NCBI RefSeq assembly: GCF_020535245.1
Contig: NZ_CP084910.1
Coordinates: 186,001-250,000, forward strand
Origin: Asticcacaulis sp. AND118
GTDB taxonomy: Bacteria; Pseudomonadota; Alphaproteobacteria; Caulobacterales; Caulobacteraceae
Direction: 5' to 3'
DNA length: 64,000 nt
Part shown: in pieces, positions 44,356 to 55,112 of the stretch
Layout of the letters: each line of letters starts with the position of its first letter
Position numbering within the stretch: position 1 is the stretch's first letter
Program-made: the position numbers and the translations under genes
The notes under the pieces: model-generated
Told to the model about the DNA's origin: nothing
The model's database searches: none
The model's input: the letters and a program-made list of their open reading frames with translations, nothing else

Positions 44356-44844
44356 ATGACCCCGCCGACCCCCACCCCGATCGCCGATCGCACCCTCGTC
44401 CTCGAACGCGTCCTCAAGGCTCCGCGGCACCTCGTCTGGCGCTGCTGGACCGACCCCAGGCTTCTGGCCGAATGGTTCTGCCCCAAGCCCTGGTACATTG
44501 ACAATGTCGAGCTGGACGTGCGCCCCGGCGGCGGCAATGCCTTCGTCATGCACGGCCCGGACGGGGAGACCATTCCCAATCGCGGCGTCTATCTCGAAGT
44601 GATCGAGAACGAGAAGCTGGTCCTGACCGACGCCTATGTGAAGGCGTGGGAGCCTTCGGAAAATCCCTTCATGACCGCCATCGTCACGCTGGAAGAGACG
44701 CCCGAAGGCTACACGAAGTACGTGGCCACGGCTCTGCACTGGTCGCTCGACACCAAAAAGCAGCACGAACAGATGGGCTTCCACGAAGGCTGGGGCATCT
44801 GCGCCGATCAGCTCGAAGCTCTGGCTCAATCTCTCAACAACTAA
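44356..44844 (+). CDS. AHSA1/SRPBCC-domain protein
   Basis: 162 aa from ATG 44356 with CAGGGAG upstream; the frame extends earlier but without a site. Single SRPBCC domain: LVLERVLKAPRHLVWRCWTD, LAEWFCPKPWYIDNVELD, RPGGGNAFVMHGPDG, and C-terminal KKQHEQMGFHEGWGICADQL. It has the FxxGW-type ending of AHSA1-like proteins. The 111-bp gap before it contains short GCCCAAATCC-type repeats but no terminator, so it probably remains in the ArsR operon. Confidence 0.85.
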   Translation: MTPPTPTPIADRTLVLERVLKAPRHLVWRCWTDPRLLAEWFCPKPWYIDNVELDVRPGGGNAFVMHGPDGETIPNRGVYLEVIENEKLVLTDAYVKAWEPSENPFMTAIVTLEETPEGYTKYVATALHWSLDTKKQHEQMGFHEGWGICADQLEALAQSLNN

Positions 44845-44853
44845 GGGAATCCC

Positions 44854-45549
44854 ATGCGTCTCCTGCCCTTTACCTTCGGTCTGCTGGCGATGAGTGCCGG
44901 CCTGACCGCCTGCTCGCAACCCCCGGCCGAAAAGGCCCCCGAAGCCCCGGCGGCCACGCCTGCGCCCGCCGCCGTCGCGCCCAAGGACTTCCCCGCCGGC
45001 AGCTACACGCTGGACAAATCCCACGCCAGCTTGACCTTCACGGTCAACCACACCGGCTTTTCAACCTATACGGCGGGCTTCGACGCCTTCGACGCCACGC
45101 TGGAGATCGATCCCAAACATCCGGAAGCGGCGAAACTGAAGGCGACCGTCGAGGTGAAATCGCTCGACCTGCCGACGCCGCCCAAGGGCTTCCACGACAG
45201 CCTGATGTCGGCCCAGTGGTTCGACGCCTCGAAATATCCGCAGATGACCTTCGTTTCGACCCGGGTCGAAAAGACGGGCGACTATACAGCGAAGATCCAC
45301 GGCGACCTGACCCTGCACGGCGTCACCAAGCCGGTGGTGCTCGATGCGGTGCTGAACGGCGGCTATGCCGGTTTCGCGCCTTACGATCCGAATGCCCGCA
45401 TCGGCTTCTCCGCCAGGGGCGAGATCAAGCGTTCCGACTTCGGCATCGCCTACGGCATACCGGAACCCGGCACGGTGATGGGCGTCGGCGACGCGGTAGG
45501 CATCGCCATCGAGGCCGAATTCTCCGGCCCGCCGCTCAAGGCCGGATAA
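44854..45549 (+). CDS. YceI-family periplasmic lipoprotein
   Basis: 231 aa. Signal MRLLPFTFGLLAMSAGLTAC with a lipobox cysteine near residue 20, then a Pro/Ala linker. The YceI lipocalin-like domain starts GSYTLDKSHASLTFTVNHTG; TLEIDPKHPEAAKLKATVEV, FDASKYPQMTFVSTRVEKTG and TLHGVTKPVVLDAVL are diagnostic. YceI proteins bind isoprenoid-type lipids. It is 9 bp after the previous SRPBCC gene, putting an envelope lipid-binding protein inside the cluster. Confidence 0.9.
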   Translation: MRLLPFTFGLLAMSAGLTACSQPPAEKAPEAPAATPAPAAVAPKDFPAGSYTLDKSHASLTFTVNHTGFSTYTAGFDAFDATLEIDPKHPEAAKLKATVEVKSLDLPTPPKGFHDSLMSAQWFDASKYPQMTFVSTRVEKTGDYTAKIHGDLTLHGVTKPVVLDAVLNGGYAGFAPYDPNARIGFSARGEIKRSDFGIAYGIPEPGTVMGVGDAVGIAIEAEFSGPPLKAG

Positions 45550-45559
45550 GGAGCGCCCC

Positions 45560-46030
45560 ATGACCCGTCACGTCACTCCTCACACCATGCGTTTGTCGCG
45601 CGATCTGAAATTCCCGATCGCGACCGTCTTCACCGCCTGGGCCGATCCGGCCGCCAAGGCGGCGTGGTTCACCGGTCCCTCCGACTGGGAGTGCGATCCG
45701 CACGCGCTTGATTTCCGCGTCGGCGGGCGCGAACGCAGCAGCGGCGGCCCCAAGGGCGCGCCCCGGCACATCATGTCCGCGGTCTTCCATGAGATCGTGC
45801 CGCCGGAGAACGGACAGGCACGCATCATTTCCAGCTTCACCATGCACGTCGGTGAGACCCTCCTGACCGTGTCGCTGATGACGCTGGAATTCACCACCAC
45901 GGCGACCGGCACGCAGCTCAAACTGACCGAGCAGCTCGTCTTCCTCGACGGCTGCGACCATATCGAAAACCGTGAAGAGGGCACCCATGCGCTCCTCGAC
46001 ATGCTCGAAGCCTATTTGAACCGGCAATGA
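45560..46030 (+). CDS. AHSA1/SRPBCC-domain protein
   Basis: 156 aa. MRLSRDLKFPIATVFTAWAD and AAWFTGPSDWECDPHALDFR give the AHSA1 start; a beta-rich middle (SAVFHEIVPPENGQARIISS) and EEGTHALLDMLEAYLNRQ close it. The cluster position is 10 bp after yceI. The stop overlaps the next SRPBCC gene by 4 bases, indicating coupled translation. Confidence 0.85.
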   Translation: MTRHVTPHTMRLSRDLKFPIATVFTAWADPAAKAAWFTGPSDWECDPHALDFRVGGRERSSGGPKGAPRHIMSAVFHEIVPPENGQARIISSFTMHVGETLLTVSLMTLEFTTTATGTQLKLTEQLVFLDGCDHIENREEGTHALLDMLEAYLNRQ

Positions 46031-46569
46031 CCATGACCCATCCCGTCACCGCTACCACCGAAAACCGCTATGAGGTAGTCATGACCCGCCACCTCGACGC
46101 AGCCCCGTCGCTGGTCTGGCGCGCCTTTACCGAGCCGCAGCACATGGCGGCGTGGTGGGGGCCGTCGACCTTCACCGCCCGCGCCGAAATGGATATGCGA
46201 CCGGGCAGCGCTTATCGCATCGACATGATCGGACCCGATGGCAGCGTCTCGCCTATGCGTGGCAAATATATCGAGGTCCTGCCGCCGCACCGTCTGGTCT
46301 TCGATTTCGACATCAGCGAGCACGGCCCGGCGTTCAACCGGATGCTGCGCGAGTCCTATGTGGCTTCGGGCGGTGAGGCGGGCGATCCGCTGGGCACGTC
46401 CAATATCATCATCGTGACGTTCGAGGCCGAAGACGGCGGCACGCGCCTGACCTTCCGTCAGAGCCTGGCCAGCGCTGCCGAACGCGACGCCTATGTCAGG
46501 ATGGGCACGGTCGAGGGCTTCACCGAGAGCCTGATCAAGCTGGATCGGTTGCTGATGGAGATGGCCTAA
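46027..46569 (+). CDS. AHSA1/SRPBCC-domain protein, last gene of the ArsR cluster
   Basis: 180 aa. VMTRHLDAAPSLVWRAFTEP, HMAAWWGPSTFTARAEMDMR and PGSAYRIDMIGPDGS are the family blocks; the C-terminal YVRMGTVEGFTESLIKLDRL helix is typical. It overlaps the previous gene by 4 bases, and its 3' end overlaps the convergent LytTR gene by 4 bases, marking the end of the cluster. Confidence 0.87.
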   Translation: MTMTHPVTATTENRYEVVMTRHLDAAPSLVWRAFTEPQHMAAWWGPSTFTARAEMDMRPGSAYRIDMIGPDGSVSPMRGKYIEVLPPHRLVFDFDISEHGPAFNRMLRESYVASGGEAGDPLGTSNIIIVTFEAEDGGTRLTFRQSLASAAERDAYVRMGTVEGFTESLIKLDRLLMEMA

Positions 46570-47423
46570 ATCCAGCCGTCAGCCTTTAGCACCTTCTGGT
46601 ACGAACGGCTGACGGGGGCTTCGATTTCGCCGCGCAGGGTGAGGCTGACGCGCCCGTCCTGCCGGCGGATGTCCTCGATGGCGTCGCGAGCGACCCACCA
46701 GGAACGGTGCGTCTGCGACCCTTCGATCCCTTCCAGTTCGCGGATGGCATCGTAAAGCCGCATCAGGATCAGCGTGCTGCCGGCGCTGGTGTGGACGCGC
46801 AGATAGTGATCCTCCGCCGACAGGGCATAGATATCGGCCTTCTGGTGCTTGAACGGCAACCGGTCGAGGAAGGCGACACGCTCTGGTGGGGTTTCGACCG
46901 CGGGGCCGGAGGCGGGCGGCGCGGCGAAGGCGTGGCTTTGCTGCGGTTCGCGGTTGAGCAGCACATTGAGCAGGGTCATGGCGGCGGAAATGACGCCGAC
47001 CGGCCCCAGAAAGCGCCCATAGAGTCCGATGTCCCACGACATATGCCCGAACAGCGGCGTGATGGCCCAGACAACCAGCGCGATCGACGGCGTCAGCAGC
47101 GCCGTCAGCAAAACGCCGTACAGCCACGGACGCCCTTCCAGATGCAGCCGGTGACGCAGATAGCCCACCGCCAGCCGGTCGATGCCGACGGCGACGAACG
47201 ATCCGGCAACCATCAGCAGGCCCCAATAGAAGAGACGGTGAAGCAACGGAATCTCACCCGTGCCGAAGGCGTTGATCAGGCTGAGAAACAGGGCCATGCC
47301 CAATGCCGATCCGAAGATGCGACCGACGCCTTTCAGCGTTTCGGACCAGTGCGGGCCTGCCATTGACGAAGCGTGAACGGCGGCCGCGTTCGTTTCACGC
47401 ATCTGTCGCGTCCGTTCGCGCAT
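46566..47423 (-). CDS. Membrane-bound LytTR-domain transcriptional regulator
   Basis: 285 aa from ATG 47423 (in-frame alternatives a few codons later). About four membrane helices occupy residues 35-155 (SALGMALFLSLINAFG, YGVLLTALLTPSIALVVWAI, and FLGPVGVISAAMTLLNVLL). The C-terminal LytTR DNA-binding domain covers about 185-285: ADIYALSAEDHYLRVHTSAG, RMLYD-type LMRLYDAIREL, and RSWWVARDAIEDI. It is a one-component membrane regulator. It is divergent from the DUF2306 gene, its likely target. Confidence 0.87.
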   Translation of the reverse strand: MRERTRQMRETNAAAVHASSMAGPHWSETLKGVGRIFGSALGMALFLSLINAFGTGEIPLLHRLFYWGLLMVAGSFVAVGIDRLAVGYLRHRLHLEGRPWLYGVLLTALLTPSIALVVWAITPLFGHMSWDIGLYGRFLGPVGVISAAMTLLNVLLNREPQQSHAFAAPPASGPAVETPPERVAFLDRLPFKHQKADIYALSAEDHYLRVHTSAGSTLILMRLYDAIRELEGIEGSQTHRSWWVARDAIEDIRRQDGRVSLTLRGEIEAPVSRSYQKVLKADGWI

Positions 47424-47505
47424 CCGTCTCCCCGTGCCTGTAAAGTCCTGTGTCTAATTGCCGTGACGCAACCCGTTGCACAAGATAATTTTCACGGAAG
47501 AGACC

Positions 47506-48057
47506 ATGACCCAACCATTCAAGACATCGCCCTACGCCAACGTTTGGAAGTTTATCGGGGCGCTGGTGGTTATTGGCGGGCTGGTCCTCGCCTCGGCGCT
47601 CCTGTCGCAGGGCGGCGCGTTTCAGCCGCTGAAGTACGCGGCTCAGGGGATGCATTTCCACGCGCCGCACTGGGACCCGATCCGCGAGTCGTCGCTGGCG
47701 ACGCAGATCCATCTGGCGGCGGCGGTGTCGGCCTTCTTCATCGGTCTCTATCAGTTGCTCGGTCCTAAGGGCCGCACGCCGCACCGTCTGCTGGGCTATG
47801 TTTGGCTGGGGCTGATGCTGACGGCGGCCATATCCAGCTTCTGGCTGCGCGCCCTCAATCCGGGGATGCTGAGCTTCATCCATATCCTGTCCGGCTGGAC
47901 GGTGGTGGTGGCGCCGATGATCCTCTATGCGGCGCGGACGAAGAACATCAAACGCCACCGCAACATGGCCATGGGCCTGTTCATGGGTGGATTGGTGGTG
48001 GCCGGCCTGTTCGCCTTCCTGCCGGGGCGGCTGATGTGGCGGGTGTTTTTCGGATAA
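47506..48057 (+). CDS. DUF2306 membrane protein
   Basis: 183 aa from ATG 47506, preceded by GGAAGAG. Four helices are visible, the first VWKFIGALVVIGGLVLASAL. IHLAAAVSAFFIGLYQLLGP, then PHRLLGYVWLGLMLTAAISS and the FIHILSGWTVVV segment are the histidine-containing blocks of the DUF2306 family. RHRNMAMGLFMGGLVVAGLF closes it. Function unknown; the conserved His residues in helices may bind heme or metal. It is divergent from a LytTR regulator. Confidence 0.8.
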   Translation: MTQPFKTSPYANVWKFIGALVVIGGLVLASALLSQGGAFQPLKYAAQGMHFHAPHWDPIRESSLATQIHLAAAVSAFFIGLYQLLGPKGRTPHRLLGYVWLGLMLTAAISSFWLRALNPGMLSFIHILSGWTVVVAPMILYAARTKNIKRHRNMAMGLFMGGLVVAGLFAFLPGRLMWRVFFG

Positions 48058-48137
48058 CCGGAATAACCGGCTATATGACCTTTTGAATTTTGAAACGCCG
48101 TGGTAGGACTCGTCTGCTAATTGCGGCGGGACCCCAA

Positions 48138-49397
48138 ATGACCCACGAAGCCAAACCGGGCTGGCGTACCCACGCCTGTCTGGTGCTGTTGCTCATCGTC
48201 TATATCTTTAACTTCGTCGACCGGCAGATCCTCTCCATCCTCGCCCAGCCGATCAAGGCTGAGCTGAATCTTACCGACGCCCAACTCGGCTGGCTGGGCG
48301 GCTTCGCCTTCGCCTTCGTCTATACGCTGGTCGGCATACCGGCGGCGCTGATCGCACAGCGGGTCGGACGCGTGCGGATGATCGCCGGGGCGCTGATCGT
48401 ATGGAGCGCGGCGACGGCGGCCTGCGGTCTGGCTTCGTCGTGGCTGATTCTGGCGCTGGGCCGTTTTGGGGTCGGCATCGGAGAAGCGGGCGGGGTTGCG
48501 CCGTCGCAGAGCCTGATCAGCGACCTCTATCCGCCCGCCCACCGCGCCAGGGCGCTGGCGGTGTTTTCGCTGGGGGTGCCGCTGGGGTCGGGATTGGGCA
48601 TCATGTTCGGCGGGCTGCTGGCGGCGACCTTCGACTGGCGGCACGCCTTCATGGTCGTCGGTCTGACGGGCGTTTTGTTCGCGCCGATCTTCTATCTCGG
48701 TGCGCGCGGGCGGGAACGGCAGACCGCGCAGGCCGCGTCTCCGTTGGCCAGCCGCCTGCGCCGGGTCGCGGCCAATCCGTCCCTGTGGCTGATTTCGCTG
48801 GGGGCGTCGCTGTCCTCGGTGATCGGCTACGGTCTGATGTTCTGGCTGCCTTCGGTCTTCATGCGCTCGTTCAAGGCAACCCTGATGTCGGCCTCGTTCA
48901 GCTTCGGCCTGATCGTGTTGATCGGTGGCGCCATCGGTATACTGGGCGGCGGTCTGCTGGCCGACCGGCTGGGGGCCAGATCGCCGCGCGCCTTCGTGCT
49001 TATCCCCGCCGTGGCCTATCTGCTGTGCATCCCGGCCTATGGGCTGGTGCTGCTCGATCCCGGCTTCGCTTTCGATCAGGCGGCGGGGTTTGCGCTGCTG
49101 ATCGTGGCGCAGGCGCTCGGTCTGGTGTGGATGGGGCCGGTGACGGCCAGCCTGCACCACGTGGTCGAGCCCGAAGACCGGGCGCTGGCCTCGGCCCTGT
49201 TCCTGTTCATCACCAATATGATCGGTCTGGGCTTCGGCTCGTGGATCATGGGCCTGATTTCCGATTATTTATCACATAATTACGCTCAGGAGGCCCTGCG
49301 CATGGCGGTCAGCTACGGGCTCGGCTTCTATATTCTGGGGGCTTTGTGCCTCGCGGCCGCCGCCCTGAGGCTGCACCGCGACTGGCGCACACGCTGA
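48138..49397 (+). CDS. MFS transporter, spinster-like
   Basis: 419 aa from ATG 48138. TM1 reads LVLLLIVYIFNFVDRQILSI with the FVDRQILS motif of spinster-like MFS carriers, then IKAELNLTDAQLGWLGGFAF. The loop 2-3 region is QRVGRVRM, and GVGIGEAGGVAPSQSLISDL and PPAHRARALAVFSLGVPLG are typical. Twelve helices are expected. Substrates are unknown. It lies 80 bp after the DUF2306 gene and ends before the sucC promoter region. Confidence 0.87.
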   Translation: MTHEAKPGWRTHACLVLLLIVYIFNFVDRQILSILAQPIKAELNLTDAQLGWLGGFAFAFVYTLVGIPAALIAQRVGRVRMIAGALIVWSAATAACGLASSWLILALGRFGVGIGEAGGVAPSQSLISDLYPPAHRARALAVFSLGVPLGSGLGIMFGGLLAATFDWRHAFMVVGLTGVLFAPIFYLGARGRERQTAQAASPLASRLRRVAANPSLWLISLGASLSSVIGYGLMFWLPSVFMRSFKATLMSASFSFGLIVLIGGAIGILGGGLLADRLGARSPRAFVLIPAVAYLLCIPAYGLVLLDPGFAFDQAAGFALLIVAQALGLVWMGPVTASLHHVVEPEDRALASALFLFITNMIGLGFGSWIMGLISDYLSHNYAQEALRMAVSYGLGFYILGALCLAAAALRLHRDWRTR

Positions 49398-49402
49398 AAC
49401 CG

Positions 49403-49420
49403 CAAATCGTATACGATTTG
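49403..49420. promoter_or_regulatory. 18-bp perfect palindrome upstream of sucC (suc operator copy 1)
   Basis: CAAATCGTATACGATTTG, about 200 bases before sucC. Its 14-bp core AATCGTATACGATT recurs exactly upstream of sucA at 51867-51880. It looks like a GntR- or LacI-class operator. It lies in the loop of a larger inverted repeat, AACCGCAA/TTGCGGTT (49397-49404 and 49447-49454), which may terminate the MFS gene. Confidence 0.6.
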
Positions 49421-49613
49421 AGAGCGATTCGCGCTTTTTGGCGATCTTGCGGTTGCACAACGCAGATGCGGCGCTTATAACCCCCTCCCGTAGATCGGGC
49501 GGGCAACGATGTTCGCCGTCTAAAATGGTCGCCCGGGCGATATTTCGCCCACTTCGTCATTACGGCAGCGCAGCAGCGGTGCCGGACATCATAATTTTGC
49601 CAAGACCGGTTCC

Positions 49614-50816
49614 ATGAACATTCACGAGCATCAAGCCAAGGCCGTACTCAAGGAGTTCGGCGTCGCCGTTCCGCGCGGCTATCCCGCATTTTCGCCCAAG
49701 GAAGCCCTTGAGGCCGCCAAAAACCTGAAAGACGATTCCACCAAGGTGTGGGTCGTCAAGTCGCAGATCCACGCGGGTGGCCGCGGCAAGGGCAAGTTCG
49801 AAGGCCTCGGCGCCGACGCCAAGGGCGGCGTGCGCGTTGTCAAGTCGCCGGCCGAAGTCGAAGCCAATGCCGACGAAATGCTGGGCCGCGTCCTCGTGAC
49901 CCATCAGACGGGCCCGGCGGGCAAGCAGGTCAACCGCCTGTACATCGAAGAAGGCGCGGACATCAAAAAGGAGCTGTATCTCTCGCTCCTCGTCGATCGC
50001 GTCACCTCGCGCGTGTCGGTCGTCGCTTCGACCGAAGGCGGCATGGACATCGAAGAAGTCGCCCACGCAACGCCTGAGAAGATCATCACCTTCACCATCG
50101 ATCCGGCTACCGGCGTTTTCCCGGTGCACGGCCGCACCCTGGCTCATGCTCTGGGCCTCAAGGGCGATCTGGCCAAGCAGGGCTTCAAGCTGCTCCAGCA
50201 ACTGTACGCGGCGTTCAACGCCAAGGACATGGACATGCTGGAAATCAACCCGCTGATCATCACCGGCGACGACCAGCTTCTGGTTCTCGACGCCAAGGTG
50301 TCGTTCGATTCCAACTCGCTCTTCCGTCACCCGGACATTCAGGCGCTGCGCGACCTGACCGAAGAAGACGCCAAGGAAATCGAAGCCTCGAAGTTCGACC
50401 TCTCCTATATCGCCCTTGACGGCGAAATCGGCTGCATGGTCAACGGCGCTGGTCTGGCCATGGCCACGCTCGACATCATCAAGCTGTACGGCTCCGAGCC
50501 CGCCAACTTCCTCGACGTCGGCGGCGGCGCGACCACCGAAAAGGTGACCGCGGCGTTCAAGATCATCACCTCGGACCCCAAGGTGAAGGGCATCCTCGTC
50601 AATATCTTCGGCGGCATCATGAAGTGCGACATCATCGCCACGGGCGTGATCACCGCGGTGAAGGAAGTCGGCCTGAAAGTGCCGTTGGTGGTGCGTCTTG
50701 AAGGCACCAACGTCGATCTCGGCAAGAAAATCATCAATGAAAGCGGCCTGAACGTGATCGCCGCCGACGATCTGGCCGATGCGGCCGCGAAGATCGTCAA
50801 GGCAGTGAAGGGCTAA
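49614..50816 (+). CDS. sucC: Succinyl-CoA synthetase beta subunit
   Basis: 400 aa. [20 protein letters not shown] is the usual start. ATP-grasp features: [40 protein letters not shown] and [28 protein letters not shown] and [12 protein letters not shown] close it. It forms succinate, CoA and NTP from succinyl-CoA with SucD, encoded 9 bp downstream. It begins the suc gene cluster. Confidence 0.97.
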   Translation: MNIHEHQAKAVLKEFGVAVPRGYPAFSPKEALEAAKNLKDDSTKVWVVKSQIHAGGRGKGKFEGLGADAKGGVRVVKSPAEVEANADEMLGRVLVTHQTGPAGKQVNRLYIEEGADIKKELYLSLLVDRVTSRVSVVASTEGGMDIEEVAHATPEKIITFTIDPATGVFPVHGRTLAHALGLKGDLAKQGFKLLQQLYAAFNAKDMDMLEINPLIITGDDQLLVLDAKVSFDSNSLFRHPDIQALRDLTEEDAKEIEASKFDLSYIALDGEIGCMVNGAGLAMATLDIIKLYGSEPANFLDVGGGATTEKVTAAFKIITSDPKVKGILVNIFGGIMKCDIIATGVITAVKEVGLKVPLVVRLEGTNVDLGKKIINESGLNVIAADDLADAAAKIVKAVKG

Positions 50817-50825
50817 GGTTTAAAC

Positions 50826-51710
50826 ATGTCCGTACTCATCAATTCGCAAACCAAGGTCATCACGCAGGGCTTCACCGGCGCGCAGGGCACCTTCCACTCC
50901 GAACAGGCGATCGCCTACGGAACGCAAGTCGTTGGCGGTGTGACCCCCGGCAAGGGCGGCACCATGCACATCGGCCTGCCGGTGTTCGACAGCGTTGCCG
51001 AAGCCAAGGACCGCACGGGCGCCGACGCCTCGGCCATCTACGTGCCGCCGCCCTTCGCGGCTGACGCCATCCTCGAAGCCATCGAAGCCGAAATCCCGCT
51101 GATCGTCTGCATCACCGAAGGCATTCCGGTTCTGGACATGGTCAAGGTGAAGCGCGCTCTGTCGGGCTCCAAGTCGCGCCTGATCGGGCCGAACTGCCCC
51201 GGCGTCCTGACCCCCAACGAGTGCAAGATCGGCATCATGCCGGGCAACATCTTCTCCAAGGGTTCGGTCGGTGTTGTTTCCCGTTCCGGGACTTTGACCT
51301 ATGAAGCCGTGTTCCAGACGACCAATGCCGGGCTCGGTCAGACGACCGCCGTCGGCATCGGCGGCGACCCGGTCAAGGGCACCGAGTTCATCGACGTCCT
51401 GGAAATGTTCCTCGCCGACGAAGCCACCCAGTCGATCATCATGATCGGTGAAATCGGCGGCTCGGCCGAAGAAGACGCCGCTCAGTTCCTGATCGACGAA
51501 GCCAAGCGTGGCCGCAAGAAGCCGATGGCCGGCTTCATCGCGGGCCGCACGGCGCCTCCGGGCCGCCGCATGGGCCACGCCGGTGCGATCATCTCCGGCG
51601 GCAAGGGCGGCGCGGAAGACAAGATCGCGGCCATGGAAGCGGCCGGCATCAAGGTGTCTCCGTCTCCGGCGGCGCTGGGCGAAACCCTGCTCAGCGTGCT
51701 GAAGGGCTAA
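50826..51710 (+). CDS. sucD: Succinyl-CoA synthetase alpha subunit
   Basis: 294 aa. [20 protein letters not shown] and [16 protein letters not shown] form the CoA-binding domain. The phosphohistidine is in [39 protein letters not shown] and [20 protein letters not shown] are conserved blocks. It pairs with SucC. A CCTCCC-family hairpin and an intrinsic terminator follow, separating sucCD from sucA. Confidence 0.97.
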   Translation: MSVLINSQTKVITQGFTGAQGTFHSEQAIAYGTQVVGGVTPGKGGTMHIGLPVFDSVAEAKDRTGADASAIYVPPPFAADAILEAIEAEIPLIVCITEGIPVLDMVKVKRALSGSKSRLIGPNCPGVLTPNECKIGIMPGNIFSKGSVGVVSRSGTLTYEAVFQTTNAGLGQTTAVGIGGDPVKGTEFIDVLEMFLADEATQSIIMIGEIGGSAEEDAAQFLIDEAKRGRKKPMAGFIAGRTAPPGRRMGHAGAIISGGKGGAEDKIAAMEAAGIKVSPSPAALGETLLSVLKG

Positions 51711-51718
51711 ACCTCATC

Positions 51719-51747
51719 ATACCTCCCCGCCAAAGGCAGGGAGGTAT
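51719..51747. repeat. Short CCTCCC/GGGAGG hairpin repeat, copy 3
   Basis: ATACCTCCCCGCC and GGCAGGGAGGTAT pair around AAA just after sucD, extended by AACCT/AGGTT. It matches the terminal arm of the larger element at 6755-6937, so this appears to be a half-length relative. Confidence 0.65.
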
Positions 51748-51777
51748 AGGTTTATTGCCTGCCACAAAAACGAAACG

Positions 51778-51811
51778 AAAAGCGCGTAGCCTGCGGGTTG
51801 CGCGCTTTTTT
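51778..51811 (+). terminator. Intrinsic terminator of sucCD
   Basis: AAAAGCGCG (51778-51786) pairs with CGCGCTTTT (51801-51809), followed by TT, about 70 bases after the sucD stop. Confidence 0.8.
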
Positions 51812-51866
51812 GTTGCCGCAACCCCTGCGCAGACGCATAATGTGAGCGGTAACATTCTTCTGAAAT

Positions 51867-51880
51867 AATCGTATACGATT
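51867..51880. promoter_or_regulatory. Suc operator copy 2, upstream of sucA
   Basis: AATCGTATACGATT is identical to the core of the palindrome upstream of sucC and lies about 140 bases before the sucA start, after the sucCD terminator, as expected for a separate regulated sucA promoter. Confidence 0.6.
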
Positions 51881-51936
51881 TTTCAGGCTTAAGAGGTTCT
51901 CAACACCTCTCAAAGAGAGTATAGGCTTTACCGTAC

Positions 51937-52003
51937 GGCGGTGTCGTTGTTGGCCGCCACAACCCAAATACGAAAGGGAGACGGTGTCGTTATTGGCCGT
52001 CTC
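51937..52003 (+). promoter_or_regulatory. Tandem hairpins with near-identical 12-nt loops in the sucA leader
   Basis: Hairpin 1: GGCGG (51937-51941), loop TGTCGTTGTTGG, CCGCC (51954-51958). Hairpin 2: GAGACGG (51978-51984), loop TGTCGTTATTGG, CCGTCTC (51997-52003). Loops differ by one base, while stems differ with compensating changes. Hairpin 2 ends just before the weak ribosome site (CAGGT) and ATG 52015. This arrangement suggests an RNA element or a duplicated protein-binding site. Confidence 0.5.
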
Positions 52004-52014
52004 GCAGGTATCAT

Positions 52015-54996
<2,982 letters not shown>

Positions 54997-55044
54997 CGAA
55001 AGCCATTGCCCTCAGCGAAGCGTTTGCCTGATCCTGTCCTTAAA

Positions 55045-55072
55045 GGGGCGCGCCCACAGCGTTGCGCGCCTC
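55045..55072 (+). promoter_or_regulatory. GC-rich hairpin in the sucA-sucB gap
   Basis: GGGGCGCGC (55045-55053) pairs with GCGCGCCTC (55064-55072) with no T-run, 40 bases before the sucB start. It may be an mRNA-processing or stability structure setting sucA/sucB ratios. Confidence 0.4.
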
Positions 55073-55112
55073 TCATCCCTGAATTTAAAAGATAAAATCG
55101 GAGCCTATACCC

